Part shown: positions 1 through 9,034 of the stretch, one piece after another | Layout: each line of letters begins with the position of its first letter | How positions within the stretch are numbered: the stretch's first letter is position 1 | Assembly (NCBI RefSeq): GCF_040811775.1 | Contig: NZ_JBFNXW010000001.1 | Coordinates: forward strand, 1,240,001 to 1,304,000 | Reading direction: 5' to 3' | Source of the DNA: Balneola sp. MJW-20 | GTDB lineage: Bacteria > Bacteroidota > Rhodothermia > Balneolales > Balneolaceae | DNA: 64,000 nt | Made by a program: the position numbers and the translations under genes | Notes under the pieces: generated by a model | What the model was told of the DNA's origin: nothing | The model's database searches: none | The model's input: the letters and a program-made list of their open reading frames with translations, nothing else

Positions 1-390
1 CAGACCTCTTTCGAGGAAGCTCATTTCAATAGAGCCATAAGCAGAGATCGCTTTTTCGGCGGCTTCAATACCTTCGTGAGATCGCATCAGGCCAGCCTGA
101 AATACGGAAGCAACAGGACCACGTGTTTGAGCACAAAGTTCTTCAGCGGCTTCAACACCACCATCCTGAAGAGCTTCTTGTACGTTAACAATGAATTTCC
201 GGGTATTGATGTCGGCAAGGTTCAGGGTGATGATTCTTTCGAGGAAGATAGCCAAACCCAGGATCAGAGTAACCAGTACTGGCCACATCCATCCGCCGTC
301 ATTACCTTCGTTAAATTTTTGAACAATGAGGTTGAAAAAACCTTCTTCAGCTTGTGCCTGAAGAAGAAAAAGAGCAATCGACGATATCAT
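1..390 (-). CDS. MotA/TolQ/ExbB proton channel family protein, C-terminally cut by the window edge
   Basis: The minus strand is open from an ATG at 390 through position 1, giving the first 130 residues. It begins MISSIALFLLQAQAEEG, followed by a membrane segment around residues 34-52 (WMWPVLVTLILGLAIFLERI) and a cytoplasmic stretch rich in Ala and Glu (LQDGGVEAAEELCAQTRGP, then GLMRSHEGIEAAEKA). That order of a first transmembrane helix and then an AAEELC/GIEAAEKA cytoplasmic domain is typical of ExbB/TolQ-type stator proteins, which use proton flow to energise TonB or Tol complexes at the inner membrane. The rest of the gene, with TM2 and TM3, lies left of the window. The hydrophobic start may be a cleaved or uncleaved signal, as in many Bacteroidota ExbB proteins. 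ExbD/TonB partners would be expected downstream, outside the window. The family is confident; ExbB rather than TolQ is inferred. Confidence 0.8.
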   Translation of the reverse strand, partial: MISSIALFLLQAQAEEGFFNLIVQKFNEGNDGGWMWPVLVTLILGLAIFLERIITLNLADINTRKFIVNVQEALQDGGVEAAEELCAQTRGPVASVFQAGLMRSHEGIEAAEKAISAYGSIEMSFLERGL

Positions 391-442
391 GTCAACTCCG
401 CTAAATAGTTTAAGTGTTAAAAGCTTAGATTAGTGAAGCGAA

Positions 443-471
443 AGAATAGGCGATTTTGTGCTAAATGTCAA
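443..471 (-). promoter_or_regulatory. Possible sigma70-like promoter for the exbB-like gene
   Basis: On the minus strand TTGACA (466-471) is followed after 17 nt by TATTCT (443-448), about 50 nt before the ATG at 390. The match to the classical sigma70 form is good. This lineage appears to use a different consensus elsewhere in the window, so the call is tentative. Confidence 0.35.
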
Positions 472-514
472 AGTAACTGACCTATCAAAAACCTTTTTTA
501 CACTCTTATAAACC

Positions 515-536
515 TTAGCTCTCAATTATGAGCTAA
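515..536. other. Short hairpin downstream of the large outer-membrane protein gene
   Basis: TTAGCTC (515-521) and GAGCTAA (530-536) form a perfect 7-bp stem with an 8-nt loop, 24 nt past the stop codon of the minus-strand gene ending at 561. No T-run follows on the minus strand, so it is at best a weak terminator or an mRNA end-stabilising hairpin. Confidence 0.3.
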
Positions 537-560
537 AGCACTGCGAATCAGCTAACTAAA

Positions 561-3500
561 TCAAAAAACAGCGCTTACTACTAATTTAATCGTATGTACT
601 GAAGGCCTGTTTTTTACCGTTCTTCCATCATAATTAAAACTCAGGCGTACCAGACTACTCAGCCTATAATTTGCATTCACAGACCAAAGCAGGTTCGTTC
701 CCTCACCGGTTCCCTCTGTTAGTTCAAAAATTCCGAAGCTCGATGAATTACCATCTACGATCGTATTTCTTATCTCCACCCTGCTGTTCGTCTGTATTCT
801 TTCCCACAGATAAGCCCGCTGACTTGTAGTCCATTTAAGGATCCTTGCTCTGACCTCTTCAGCCGGGAAACGATCTCTTTTATCGATATAGCTGAATCCC
901 AGATCTGCCTGCCACGAACGGTTGATCACTGCACTTAGTCCCGGGCTAAGGTCCCAGGTCTCGATGTTAAAATTACGACTGCTCAGCCGGTCACTGATAC
1001 TTCGGTTACGCCCATTTAACAGACTCAGAGAAAAATTAAACGTGCTGCCCGGCCTTAGTGACGCATTCAGGAAATAATTATCATTGTAGTTTCTTAGCGA
1101 CTCACTGGACCTGCGGTTAAAAGAACGGTTCTGATTAAAACCAATTCTAAGATCCCCTTCATCAATACCTCCCAGGAGATCCAGCTCTTTTTCCCAGAAC
1201 AATCTTCCCTGAAGAGTGGTGCTGTCTTCCCGAAATGTGTTTAACCTGAGGAAATACACATCCGCAAGATCATCTGTTCTGGAATTTTCCCTGATATCGA
1301 CTCTGGATATAAGCTCCACTCCTTTGAGCAGATCGGATTCGCCCAAAAACAATAAAGGATGTATTCGATGAATGGTTCTTAAATTCAGGTCTACAACCGG
1401 GAGCAGATCATCTGAAGGCAGGAACTGCCTTACATAAAGGCCTTCGTTAGGACTCAGTTCAGGAAAAAATTCGTCGATCTGCTGAACACCGTCCTGATTA
1501 ATGTCCCGCCAGACATATTGCCCCAGCTCAGGTCCAACCTCAATATAAGATTCCTGCAGGAGCGACTGACGCTGGGTATTCACCCGATAAGTCAGTTCAC
1601 CGTCCAGCAGATCGGAGGCCGTCCTGTATTCGGTTTGTGACCGTAGAAATAACCCTTCCCTGTTCTGCTGACCCTGTAGTTCAAACGCTTCCGTAAAATC
1701 TTTTTCCCTTAGCTTGATCTCATTTCGGGTTCGAAAATAATCCGAACCTTCATAGGAAAAAGCGTATCGCTGTTCTATTGCTGATGACTGATCCCGGAAG
1801 GTGTTATCGATCACATCTTTTTCATTTCTACTGACAACCGATCCGTCGATCGTAAATCCTGCATAGCTGATATTAAGTCCCGGCCCAAGCTCATAAAACC
1901 GCTGAGATAATGAGGTGAGACTATCGGAAGCTATTGACCTTTGCCTGCGATCTTCCTGCCAGAAGGATAGGTATGGCCGCATGATTAATTCTCCCGCATT
2001 AAATGCTTTCGAAACGGATCCAATCTGTCGGAACCAGTCAGATCGCTGCCCCAGCAACTTATCCTCACTGCGGATCCATTCCTGCAGATAATCAGTCTGT
2101 ATAAAAGCTTTTTCTCCGGAGCGTATCGCAGCAGACTGCCTGCCTGCATCAAATCCATCACGATTTATTAATCCTCCTTCAAGCGAAATACTAGTGTGTT
2201 CCTGAGGATTCCAGTTTATCCTGGCGGTATTGATCTGTTCACGATTATTCTGAATAGAACTCAAGTTCCATCTTCTGCTGAATTCGATCTCCCGGGTTCT
2301 CTCAAAAAACTCAAAGTTTCGTCCGGAATATCTGCTATTAAGCTCGGCAGAGATCCTTCCTTTTCCGAGACTTAAATCCTTTAAACGGATCCCGGTATTA
2401 TAAGCCAGGTCCGTATTATCTCCATTTCCGATGGTTGAAAAACGATTCCGGTCATAATCACTCAAAGCCCATTCTCCGTACCACTCAAATTTATCTCCGG
2501 GATTAAGCTTTGTATTCAGTGCTACCATCTGGTGATTCTCCGGGGCAGGAAGCTGTCGGAAGGGTTCATAGCTCCCGTTTCCGGGTCCCACCCACTCGTA
2601 AAGGATACCGTTTACCGTACCACCTACTCTCTGATAGGCCCCCTGACCATCTCCTACCTGACTGAAACGAACCCTATAGATATTGCCCGGAAAACCCGGT
2701 CGGTTTTCATAGATCTGATAGACCTGTCCGTTAAGTGTAGTATCCCTCAAAGTATAGATTACAAACTGATCCCGCTCCTCTTCTGTAGCAATGGTAGCAC
2801 CGTCTACTATGGCATTATCCAGATCATCTCCCACTGTCTTAAGCAGATCTATATCATTTTCCGAGAGATTCTGCTGAGATAACAATTCATCTCCGTCTGT
2901 CTGACGAATAACCGAAGCTCCTAATGTGAATTTTCCATCCCAGAATGTATCCGAAGCTTCAGCAGCCATCAAAGTACGGTTGAAGTCCTGATCTATATAT
3001 TCATACTCCACGAATATCCTGGTCTCATCTTTGATCAGGATATTTTCCGTAAAAAAGATCTCCCCCAGCCCATAATCTATGATGTAATCATTATCAGCAC
3101 CCCGTTGCACCTGCTGACCATTGATATAAACTCTTTCCGTACCAGCCAGCACGATCACAAAAGGCTCATCATTTCTTCCGGTCAGCCGATAAGGTCCCTG
3201 CACTCCATCCGAGCCCTGAAAGTTGATCGTTTTAAATGTTCCCCTGACTACGGATAAGGCACCACTGTAGTTAGCAGCACCGGGGCGAAAACTTGCTGTT
3301 GCACCTTGCAGGCGGCGGTTATATTTCGAAAAAATATTCTGCTGCAGTGATACATCGATGTCACCCATACGGATATCCGCATTAGGGGCGGATAGTTCAA
3401 TATAAACCTGATCGAATTCCCGGAGATTTTGTGTGGTACCATCCGGCTGTATGGGAATACTCTGATCAGTTAGAGAGGCATTGATGCTGATATCCTCAGT

Positions 3501-3989
3501 CAGCTGTCCGGTTAACTCAAAATTAAGCCCGCTTTCCAGACTAAAATCCTGATTACTACCGACAATGATGCCTCTGCTCAGGCTTCCCTGCTGCCTTAAG
3601 CGGGTACTTTCAAAGATCCCGGAGTTTCTGCCGGTTGAAAGGATCGTTTCCAGAGAATCACTATTCTCCAGGTCCGTTCTTCTCAGGACCGGGGGGGCCG
3701 GTTCACCATACACTCTTGATAAGCTGAGCGGGAGAATCTCGTAATTGATCGTCAGCGTGTTCAGGTTTCTGAACTGAGAAGGAATATTTTGTCTTAAAGA
3801 CCATATACCGGTTGCCGGCACAAAGCTCCATAACCCCGGACTCAGCGTATCACTTCCGGCAGTTACTACAATGGATCCCGGGAGAGCCCATAAACTCAGA
3901 AAGTAGGTACTATCCGGCTGTGGTGAGCGGATCAGCTTTTGCTGACTTATAGTATTCTGGGCCTTCAATCCTGTGGTACATAAGAGCAA
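561..3989 (-). CDS. Large secreted protein, predicted outer-membrane beta-barrel, function unknown
   Basis: This is a 1142-aa protein if it starts at the TTG at 3989. In-frame coding potential extends upstream: a CTG at 4046 would add 19 residues and give a complete signal peptide (MRLRSPILYPVYLAGSIILL, then LLCTTGLKAQ), so the true start is probably upstream and not ATG. After the signal the N-terminal part has a block resembling large surface proteins of Bacteroidota/Ignavibacteria (GSNQDFSLESGLNF, ASLTDQSIPIQPDGTTQN, FDQVYIEL, DYIIDYGLGEIFFTENI). Residues from about 480 onward alternate aromatic and polar residues with many short repeated strands (for example YRLSSLVRLSFNYDGRT), as in an outer-membrane barrel. 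It is the last gene of the rpsF-rpsR-rplI-dsbD run, after a gap of about 65-122 nt. It may be a distant relative of SprA-like envelope proteins, but I do not recognise a defined family and assign no function. Confidence 0.6.
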   Translation of the reverse strand: MLLCTTGLKAQNTISQQKLIRSPQPDSTYFLSLWALPGSIVVTAGSDTLSPGLWSFVPATGIWSLRQNIPSQFRNLNTLTINYEILPLSLSRVYGEPAPPVLRRTDLENSDSLETILSTGRNSGIFESTRLRQQGSLSRGIIVGSNQDFSLESGLNFELTGQLTEDISINASLTDQSIPIQPDGTTQNLREFDQVYIELSAPNADIRMGDIDVSLQQNIFSKYNRRLQGATASFRPGAANYSGALSVVRGTFKTINFQGSDGVQGPYRLTGRNDEPFVIVLAGTERVYINGQQVQRGADNDYIIDYGLGEIFFTENILIKDETRIFVEYEYIDQDFNRTLMAAEASDTFWDGKFTLGASVIRQTDGDELLSQQNLSENDIDLLKTVGDDLDNAIVDGATIATEEERDQFVIYTLRDTTLNGQVYQIYENRPGFPGNIYRVRFSQVGDGQGAYQRVGGTVNGILYEWVGPGNGSYEPFRQLPAPENHQMVALNTKLNPGDKFEWYGEWALSDYDRNRFSTIGNGDNTDLAYNTGIRLKDLSLGKGRISAELNSRYSGRNFEFFERTREIEFSRRWNLSSIQNNREQINTARINWNPQEHTSISLEGGLINRDGFDAGRQSAAIRSGEKAFIQTDYLQEWIRSEDKLLGQRSDWFRQIGSVSKAFNAGELIMRPYLSFWQEDRRQRSIASDSLTSLSQRFYELGPGLNISYAGFTIDGSVVSRNEKDVIDNTFRDQSSAIEQRYAFSYEGSDYFRTRNEIKLREKDFTEAFELQGQQNREGLFLRSQTEYRTASDLLDGELTYRVNTQRQSLLQESYIEVGPELGQYVWRDINQDGVQQIDEFFPELSPNEGLYVRQFLPSDDLLPVVDLNLRTIHRIHPLLFLGESDLLKGVELISRVDIRENSRTDDLADVYFLRLNTFREDSTTLQGRLFWEKELDLLGGIDEGDLRIGFNQNRSFNRRSSESLRNYNDNYFLNASLRPGSTFNFSLSLLNGRNRSISDRLSSRNFNIETWDLSPGLSAVINRSWQADLGFSYIDKRDRFPAEEVRARILKWTTSQRAYLWERIQTNSRVEIRNTIVDGNSSSFGIFELTEGTGEGTNLLWSVNANYRLSSLVRLSFNYDGRTVKNRPSVHTIKLVVSAVF

Positions 3990-4111
3990 AAGGATGATCG
4001 ATCCTGCTAAGTATACCGGGTATAGTATGGGTGACCTGAGCCTCAGATTATGTGATCTAATTAGAAGATGTTGTAGGCTACTGCTTTAGAAGCAAAGGTT
4101 CAATGCACAGA

Positions 4112-6019
4112 TCAGCGTGCACTGTGTTCACTGATCCCTTTCTGAAGAAAAGCCAGAAACTCCTCTTCGCTGGAAGTCCAACCCTGGAACTGCTCCAGTA
4201 ATTCACCAGACTCCGGATCGACGATCGCATAGGTAGGCAAGGCCACATTTCCGGTCAGATCAAACTGAAATCTCTGGTTTTCCTTAGCATTTGGACCGCC
4301 ATCTGTATAAAGTTTTACCAGTTCCATTCTGGCAAATTCAGCCCGAATAGTTTCAAGCGGAAACATATTGGTTTCCATCTGACGACAATTAGTACAGGTA
4401 TATCCTGTAAAATCTATAAAGAGCGGTTTGTTTGATGCGATAGCTGCCTCAAGGGATGCCTCATAATCTTTGGACCAGCCCTCATCAGCAGTATCTGAAG
4501 ACGCACCTCCGACAGCTGCTATAGAGGAAACCAGACTGACATCCGTTGCCTGTTTTGGAGGGAGAAATGAGTCCCAGACTCCGAGGTTGGAGCCCAGTAG
4601 TCCCGGGATCAGATAAAAACTGAACAATAAAAACGGAATAGAAAATAATAATCGCCCGGTACTGATCTTCTCTGGTTTTGAGTCATGTCCTAAACCATAA
4701 GCTCCGATAAGGTAGAGGGTAGCCAGTATAAAAATTGCAATCCAGAAAGCGATGGCGAAAGGACGGGAGATCAAGCCCCAGTTCCAGACCAGGTCGACAT
4801 TCGAAATAAATTTCACGGCAGCTGCCAGTTCAATAAAACCCAGCATCACTTTGACCACATTCATCCAGGAACCACTCTTGGGCAGTGATTCCAGCCATTG
4901 CGGGAACATAGCAAAGATCACAAAAGGAGTAGAGAATGCGGCGGAAAAACCAATCATCCCAACAATAGGATAGAACCACTCACCTCCTGTAGTAGCTGCA
5001 AATACCCCTCCGACAAAGGGAGCAGTACAGGAAAATGAAACAGCACTGATGGTCATTGCCATAAAGAGAATTCCTACAATACCTGAGCTCTCGTTACTCT
5101 TTCGGTTCAGCCAGTTTGTGAGCTGATGAGGTAACTGCAGTTCATACATTCCCAGCAGACTAAAAGCGAAACCAACCAGTACCAGTGCAATGAATAAATT
5201 AACGAAGGGATTTGAAGCAAAATTCTGGGCACCGGAAACTCCGAATATGGCAGCCAGCAAAACGCCTATGACCGTAAAGGTTACGATGATGCTAATGCCA
5301 AACAGCAATGCATTACCTACTCCTTTACCGGACTCTTCCTGCTTGGAAAAATACGATACCGTCAATGGGATCATCGGGAAAACACATGGAGTTAGCAGTG
5401 CTGCGAAGCCGGCCAAAATAGCGATCCAGATAAATGAAAGGATCCCTTCCTGCCCAATGGATGCGTTACTGGTATCATCTCTTATAGTAGTTGCGGTACT
5501 GACAGGGCCGGCACCTTCAAAGGCATCATCTGAAACTCCTTCTACAAATACCGCTGCAATGATAGACTTATTTTTTGGAGGGAGACATACACGGTCATCA
5601 CAAACCTGATAATATACCTGTATATCGATATTCTGTCTTCCCTGCTGATCAGTTCTTATTGCAACCGGAACGGTAAAAGTAGCATTATTACTGTGCCAGC
5701 CCAGGTCTGTTTCAAAATTAGGATCGTACTCGATCTTAGCTTCAGACTCGGTTACTCCTCCGGCCAGAACAAAGTTATCTGAATTAGCAGAAAACTCAGT
5801 AGGGAACGGCCCGGCATCTTTTGCATTCAGAATAGAATACAGATGCCAGTTACTTTCTATTAAAGCACTGATCCCGATCTCAAAGATCTCTCCCGCCCGA
5901 ACGGTATCCGGGATCTGATCCACATTGAATTTAACGGGATCAGGTATCTGTGCCTGTAATAAAAAAGGGGATAACATCAATACGATGATCCCCAAAAGCC
6001 ATGATTTATAAGATCTCAT
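4112..6019 (-). CDS. dsbD: Thiol:disulfide interchange protein DsbD (three-domain)
   Basis: 635 aa with the full DsbD layout. A signal peptide (SWLLGIIVLMLSPFLLQAQ) leads an N-terminal periplasmic immunoglobulin-like domain with the VCDDRVCLPP cysteine pair. An eight-helix membrane core from about residue 195 to 480 follows, with the redox cysteines in LTPCVFPMIP and SFSCTAPFVGG. The C-terminal thioredoxin-like domain has C542-TN-C545 (GYTCTNCRQME). DsbD carries electrons from cytoplasmic thioredoxin across the inner membrane to periplasmic reductants used for disulfide repair and cytochrome c maturation. The gene starts 27 nt after rplI and is probably cotranscribed with the ribosomal genes. 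That is unusual company, although a supply of periplasmic reductant for the barrel protein encoded downstream is conceivable. All expected cysteines are present, so it should be functional. Confidence 0.95.
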   Translation of the reverse strand: MRSYKSWLLGIIVLMLSPFLLQAQIPDPVKFNVDQIPDTVRAGEIFEIGISALIESNWHLYSILNAKDAGPFPTEFSANSDNFVLAGGVTESEAKIEYDPNFETDLGWHSNNATFTVPVAIRTDQQGRQNIDIQVYYQVCDDRVCLPPKNKSIIAAVFVEGVSDDAFEGAGPVSTATTIRDDTSNASIGQEGILSFIWIAILAGFAALLTPCVFPMIPLTVSYFSKQEESGKGVGNALLFGISIIVTFTVIGVLLAAIFGVSGAQNFASNPFVNLFIALVLVGFAFSLLGMYELQLPHQLTNWLNRKSNESSGIVGILFMAMTISAVSFSCTAPFVGGVFAATTGGEWFYPIVGMIGFSAAFSTPFVIFAMFPQWLESLPKSGSWMNVVKVMLGFIELAAAVKFISNVDLVWNWGLISRPFAIAFWIAIFILATLYLIGAYGLGHDSKPEKISTGRLLFSIPFLLFSFYLIPGLLGSNLGVWDSFLPPKQATDVSLVSSIAAVGGASSDTADEGWSKDYEASLEAAIASNKPLFIDFTGYTCTNCRQMETNMFPLETIRAEFARMELVKLYTDGGPNAKENQRFQFDLTGNVALPTYAIVDPESGELLEQFQGWTSSEEEFLAFLQKGISEHSAR

Positions 6020-6046
6020 GCTATTATGTAAGGAGTTAATCGATGC

Positions 6047-6493
6047 TTAGTCAGCTTTAACAACCCAGAATTTAACCTGAGGATTCAGGTCACCTACAAG
6101 ATTTACTGTAGCTGTGTACTCACCCAGAGCTTTTACATCCTGATCAAGAGAGATATTACGTTTTTCAACGAGGATTTCTCTTTCCTCAAGAGCTTCAGCG
6201 ATCTGAGCATTTGTAACGGTACCGTGGATCTTATCGTCTTCACCGGTGGTAACAGAGATCGTTAATGAAGTTGCTTCCAGAACTTTTGCGAGTTCTTTAG
6301 CTTCTTTTACTGTCAGTTCTGCTTTCAGAGCAGCCTGTCGCTTCATTCTTTCAAGCTCTTCAATTGCACCTTTGGTTGCAAGAACGGCTTTCGCCTGAGG
6401 GATAAGGTAGTTACGTCCGTATCCGTCTTTCACATCAACCAGTTCACCGGCTTGTCCTAATTTTTCGACGTCTTCTTTGAGAATTAATTTCAT
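6047..6493 (-). CDS. rplI: 50S ribosomal protein L9
   Basis: 148 aa, the usual size. The N-terminal RNA-binding domain shows MKLILKEDVEKLGQAG and VKDGYGRNYLIPQAKA, the L9 signature region. A long central helix (IEELERMKRQAALKAELTVK) and the C-terminal domain (DDKIHGTVTNAQIAEAL) follow. L9 binds 23S rRNA near the L1 stalk and helps keep the reading frame. It lies third in an rpsF-rpsR-rplI run, 16 nt after rpsR, in the order conserved across bacteria. No ssb gene sits between rpsF and rpsR here. Confidence 0.98.
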   Translation of the reverse strand: MKLILKEDVEKLGQAGELVDVKDGYGRNYLIPQAKAVLATKGAIEELERMKRQAALKAELTVKEAKELAKVLEATSLTISVTTGEDDKIHGTVTNAQIAEALEEREILVEKRNISLDQDVKALGEYTATVNLVGDLNPQVKFWVVKAD

Positions 6494-6509
6494 GATAAAT
6501 AGATATGGA

Positions 6510-6761
6510 TTATCGCATATTTTCGGCTACGTACGGCATAAGACCGAGAAAACGAGCTCTTTTAATTGCCGCCGTTAACATTCTTTGATGTCTGGCGCTG
6601 GTGCCTGTCACACGACGAGGCAGGATCTTACCCTGATCGTTTGTGAATTTTACAAGAGTCTCGGTGTCTTTATAGTCGATGTACTCAAGACCTGCACGTG
6701 TGAACTTACACTGCTTAACTTTTCTTTGATTCTTCTTCGGGTGTGATGGATTCTTAATCAT
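6510..6761 (-). CDS. rpsR: 30S ribosomal protein S18
   Basis: 83 aa with the S18 core: [20 protein letters not shown] followed by [20 protein letters not shown] and [11 protein letters not shown]18 pairs with S6 on the platform of the 30S subunit, and its gene sits 26 nt after rpsF, as in most bacteria. The single cysteine (KQCKFTRAG) is the remnant position of the zinc-type S18 motif, without the full four-cysteine set. Confidence 0.98.
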   Translation of the reverse strand: MIKNPSHPKKNQRKVKQCKFTRAGLEYIDYKDTETLVKFTNDQGKILPRRVTGTSARHQRMLTAAIKRARFLGLMPYVAENMR

Positions 6762-6787
6762 AATCTTATTCCTGGTCTGTAATTTCT

Positions 6788-7162
6788 TTAATCTTCGTCT
6801 TCTTCCTCTTCAACGGCAAAAATATCCGGAACTTCGTTCTTTCTCTGCAACTCACGATGACGCAGCATCTTGGCATCATATTTCAGTGTGAGGTATCTGA
6901 GGATATCATCATCGATACGAAGTGTTCTTTCAATAGAAGCGATTGCTTCGGCAGGAGCTTCAAAGTACATATTCACGTAGTATCCGCTTCCTTTCTTATC
7001 CATGAGGTACTCAAACTTTCGGAGTCCCCATTCGTCTACTTCGTCGATTTCTCCGCCATTACTTTCGATGAGCTTGGTTACTTTCTCAACAGCGGCCTTG
7101 AACTGTTCTTCTTCCAGAACGGGATTTATGATATAGGTAAATTCGTAGTAATTCTTAGACAT
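6788..7162 (-). CDS. rpsF: 30S ribosomal protein S6
   Basis: 124 aa starting [20 protein letters not shown]. The S6 fold is recognisable from [20 protein letters not shown] and [20 protein letters not shown], with an acidic C-terminal tail ([10 protein letters not shown]) as in many S6 proteins, which in some bacteria is the site of glutamate addition. S6 binds S18 and 16S rRNA. It is the first gene of the rpsF-rpsR-rplI(-dsbD-barrel protein) unit. On the minus strand TATCTTTA at 7238-7245 is one base off the TAnnTTTG -7 element, but no TTG lies 20 nt upstream of it, so I do not annotate it as a promoter. Confidence 0.98.
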   Translation of the reverse strand: MSKNYYEFTYIINPVLEEEQFKAAVEKVTKLIESNGGEIDEVDEWGLRKFEYLMDKKGSGYYVNMYFEAPAEAIASIERTLRIDDDILRYLTLKYDAKMLRHRELQRKNEVPDIFAVEEEEDED

Positions 7163-7270
7163 GTATTTCTATGTTTCTTTGGTTGTTTTCAAAATCGAAA
7201 ACAGTCATTCTCGCACCTTGCGGAACAACAGAAGCGTTAAAGATACGCTTTTTTAAGGCTTAATTCCAAC

Positions 7271-8737
7271 TCAGGGAATCAGGGAACTCATCGCAGTCTG
7301 GTAGTTACTGTAAGAGTCCAGAATATCCATCAGAGCATTGGTAGGTAACAAAGGCTCAATACCATAATAAAGGGTAAGAATAGCCAGGATCACCAGTGTA
7401 CCTTTATACATAAGGGTAGGTGAGAAAAGCTCAACCGGTTTCGGTGCTTCACGGAAATACAAATAAACCATGATACGTAAGTAATAATAGACACTGGCAG
7501 CACTGGCCAGAACACCTATCACTGCCAGAACTATAAGATCAGACTGTATGGCAGCTGCGAAAACATAATACTTACCAACAAATCCTACCAGTGGTGGAAT
7601 CCCTGCTAAAGAAAACAGGAAAATCGACATCACAACAGCCATGACCGGTTGCTTGTAGCCGAGGCCGGAAAGATTCTGAATCTCTGTAAAATCGAGGCCT
7701 TTATTTCTTTCGTAATAAGCGATCACACCGAATGCTCCAACATTCATAATGGTATATGCGAAGAGATAGTAAAGAACAGCATTGTATCCGACAGCCGTAC
7801 CTGCTGCAAGTCCTACCAGCGCATAACCGGCATGAGCTATACTGGAGTAAGCCAGAATTCTCTTTACGTTATCCTGAACCATTGCAATAATATTACCAAA
7901 GATCATAGTAAGAATGGCTATGATCGTTATCACGTTCTGCCATTGAGTACCCTCTCCTTCCGGCAGTGCACGAGACAGTATCAGAACCAGCGCAATAAAT
8001 GTGGCCGCCTTTGATGCGGTTGCCATATATGCAGTGAGAGTTGTGGGTGTTCCCTGATACACATCCGGTGTCCACATATGAAAAGGAACCGCTGATACTT
8101 TGAAAAAGAATCCTACCAGCAACAAGCCTACACCTGCCAGAAACAGCAGTTCCGTACTGGCTGCAGCTCCGATACCAGGAATACTCGTAGTTCCGGTAGC
8201 ACCGTACAGCAATGCGGTACCATACAGCAGAAATCCGGTTGAAAAAGCACCTAACAGGAAATACTTGAGAGCAGATTCAGCCCCGGTCTTTTGATCTTTT
8301 ATAAGACCTGCCATCACATACAAGCAAATAGACATGGTCTCAAGGCCAATAAATACTGTAATGAGATCATTGGCGCCTGCCAGGGTCAGCATCCCGGCGG
8401 TTGCAAAAAGCAATAAAGCATAGATCTCACCATAATAATGATCGATACCTCTCAGGTAATCATCAGAAATAAATACACAAAATAGTGCCCCTACAAGGAT
8501 TACCATTGAACCGAAAGCAGCTGCCCCTCCGTGTACCAGCATTCCTGAAAATGCAGTATCCAGATCCGTTCCCAGAGCCTGAAAGCTGAATATCAAAGCA
8601 GCGAATAGAGAAAGCGCGGTAATCCAGAATGTCAGTTGGCTTTCCTTTTTTAGAGACTCAACCACGATGACAACCATACCTGCAACAGCAGTGATCACAC
8701 CAGGTAAAAATGCTTGTATATCTCCTAAATAATCCAT
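7271..8737 (-). CDS. nuoN: NADH-quinone oxidoreductase subunit N
   Basis: 488 aa when started at the ATG at 8737; a TTG two codons upstream (8743) is also in frame, but the ATG gives MDYLGDIQAFLPG. It is an antiporter-like proton-pumping subunit of complex I with about 14 membrane helices. Family motifs include GLETMSICLYVMAGL, the lysine-bearing SALKYFLLGAFSTGF, SAVPFHMWTPDVYQGTPT and AYSSIAHAGYALVGL. It ends the nuoL-nuoM-phhB-nuoN run. It conducts protons across the inner membrane while NADH electrons pass to the quinone pool. The length and all the expected charged membrane residues look normal. Confidence 0.97.
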   Translation of the reverse strand: MDYLGDIQAFLPGVITAVAGMVVIVVESLKKESQLTFWITALSLFAALIFSFQALGTDLDTAFSGMLVHGGAAAFGSMVILVGALFCVFISDDYLRGIDHYYGEIYALLLFATAGMLTLAGANDLITVFIGLETMSICLYVMAGLIKDQKTGAESALKYFLLGAFSTGFLLYGTALLYGATGTTSIPGIGAAASTELLFLAGVGLLLVGFFFKVSAVPFHMWTPDVYQGTPTTLTAYMATASKAATFIALVLILSRALPEGEGTQWQNVITIIAILTMIFGNIIAMVQDNVKRILAYSSIAHAGYALVGLAAGTAVGYNAVLYYLFAYTIMNVGAFGVIAYYERNKGLDFTEIQNLSGLGYKQPVMAVVMSIFLFSLAGIPPLVGFVGKYYVFAAAIQSDLIVLAVIGVLASAASVYYYLRIMVYLYFREAPKPVELFSPTLMYKGTLVILAILTLYYGIEPLLPTNALMDILDSYSNYQTAMSSLIP

Positions 8738-8752
8738 TATCAATATCAGTTA

Positions 8753-9034
8753 TTAAATGCGTTCAATTGCTTTGGCCAGATCAATATCCTTCTGGGTAAC
8801 CTTATCTCCCGCATCATGTGTCTGCAAAGAGATCTTTACATTATTGTATACATTGAAGATCTCAGGATGATGTCCCTGATCTTCAGCTTCAAATCCAACC
8901 CTAACCAGAAAAGAAAGTGCTTCTTTAAAATCAGACAGCTTAAACGATTTACTGATCTTGTCATTCCCGAAAGACCATCCGTCCAGATCTTCAAGCAGCT
9001 CTTCGATCTCAGTATCTTTTAGCGGATTCGCCAT
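8753..9034 (-). CDS. phhB: 4a-hydroxytetrahydrobiopterin dehydratase (pterin carbinolamine dehydratase)
   Basis: 93 aa, a typical length for PCD/DCoH. The active-site region GHHPEIFNVYNNVKISLQTH followed by an Asp-rich turn (DAGDKVTQKD) carries the conserved H-H-P, the second-strand aromatic and the late His/Asp. The enzyme dehydrates 4a-hydroxy-tetrahydropterin in the recycling of the pterin cofactor of aromatic amino acid hydroxylases, and homologues have been proposed to act in molybdopterin-related steps. Its ATG overlaps the nuoM stop by one base (TAATG) and nuoN follows 15 nt later, so it is embedded in a complex I operon. No hydroxylase gene is nearby. The catalytic assignment is firm; its role in this position is unclear. 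Confidence 0.93.
   Translation of the reverse strand: MANPLKDTEIEELLEDLDGWSFGNDKISKSFKLSDFKEALSFLVRVGFEAEDQGHHPEIFNVYNNVKISLQTHDAGDKVTQKDIDLAKAIERI

Noticed and set aside
76..408. 110-aa plus-strand frame at the left edge
   Set aside because: The opposite strand encodes a convincing ExbB/TolQ N-terminus over the same bases.
5190..5609. 139-aa frame antisense to dsbD
   Set aside because: It is a mirror of the membrane-helix codons of dsbD and carries no domain.
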